From: Falsiroseomonas sp.
GTDB lineage: Bacteria; Pseudomonadota; Alphaproteobacteria; Acetobacterales; Acetobacteraceae
Assembly (NCBI RefSeq): GCF_030695085.1
Contig: NZ_JAUYTS010000161.1
Coordinates: 1-47,392, forward strand
Reading direction: 5' to 3'
Length of the DNA stretch: 47,392 nucleotides
The notes under the pieces were generated by a model. It made no database searches and was not told the origin of the DNA. It saw nothing but the letters and a program-made list of their open reading frames with translations. Positions 47,392-47,392 of this stretch are shown in pieces. The position numbers and the translations under genes were made by a program. Positions within the stretch are counted from its first letter, which is position 1; each line of letters begins with the position of its first letter.

Positions 47392-47392
47392 C

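Overview
The window is most of an integrated siphovirus-like (HK97-type capsid, long non-contractile tail) prophage in a very GC-rich alphaproteobacterium, followed by about 3.2 kb of host DNA at the right end. High GC with strong G/C bias at third codon positions, a GapR-type (DUF2312) protein, a DUF1194 protein and an AtzG/AtzE-like amidase pair fit an Acetobacteraceae (Roseomonas-like) host. The genus is inference; no marker gene is present.

Layout. (1) 1-5172, minus: the tape measure gene, running off the left edge, with a 28-residue repeat array in its C-terminal half. (2) 5245-7572: an accessory block wedged between tape measure and tail assembly chaperone. It has a minus-strand Arc-like repressor, a KilAC antirepressor and a Tat-like small protein, and a divergent plus-strand Arc/Mnt-like repressor and lipoprotein, around a palindrome-rich control region. 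It resembles the P22 immI logic. (3) 7569-19319, minus: tail chaperone pair with a well-formed -1 frameshift signal, tail tube, head-tail connectors, decoration-type proteins, capsid, protease, portal, TerL, TerS. (4) 19320-19437: short G/C-tract region between TerS and an HNH gene, a candidate cos. (5) 19438-27925, minus: HNH, NusG-like factor, DUF1376 replication protein, VRR-NUC nuclease, a secreted VWA protein with a membrane peptide, a helicase-methyltransferase fusion, a frameshifted HNH gene, a GapR-like protein and an HTH regulator. (6) 28115-29812: immunity region with divergent Cro/YdaS-like and CI-like genes and arrays of 17-bp operator-like sites; a small cassette gene lies between 36-bp direct repeats. 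(7) 29834-42561, plus: one unbroken operon of 25 overlapping genes including an acyl carrier protein, a MarR-like protein, a DNA polymerase III beta clamp, DUF1643, a C5 cytosine methyltransferase, an ASCH-like protein, dCMP deaminase, a nuclease-helicase pair and an excisionase. (8) 42477-43952, minus: tyrosine integrase, next to the tRNA-Arg(CCT) gene at 44110-44186 that is probably the attachment site. (9) 44291 to end: host genes, DUF4089 and amidase (plus), three 25-bp tandem repeats, and a minus-strand membrane-fusion (HlyD-type) protein with an apparent PAS-like N-terminus cut by the right edge.

How it fits together (inference). The CI-like repressor would hold both early operons through the 17-bp sites on each side of its gene; a matching 15-bp site upstream of integrase suggests the same control there. 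The leftward operon supplies replication, DNA modification, a NusG-like factor that could help RNA polymerase read the very long packaging/head/tail operon, and the virion genes. The rightward operon supplies replication accessories, nucleotide metabolism and DNA modification. The Arc/antirepressor block looks like a second, independent induction switch carried as a moron.
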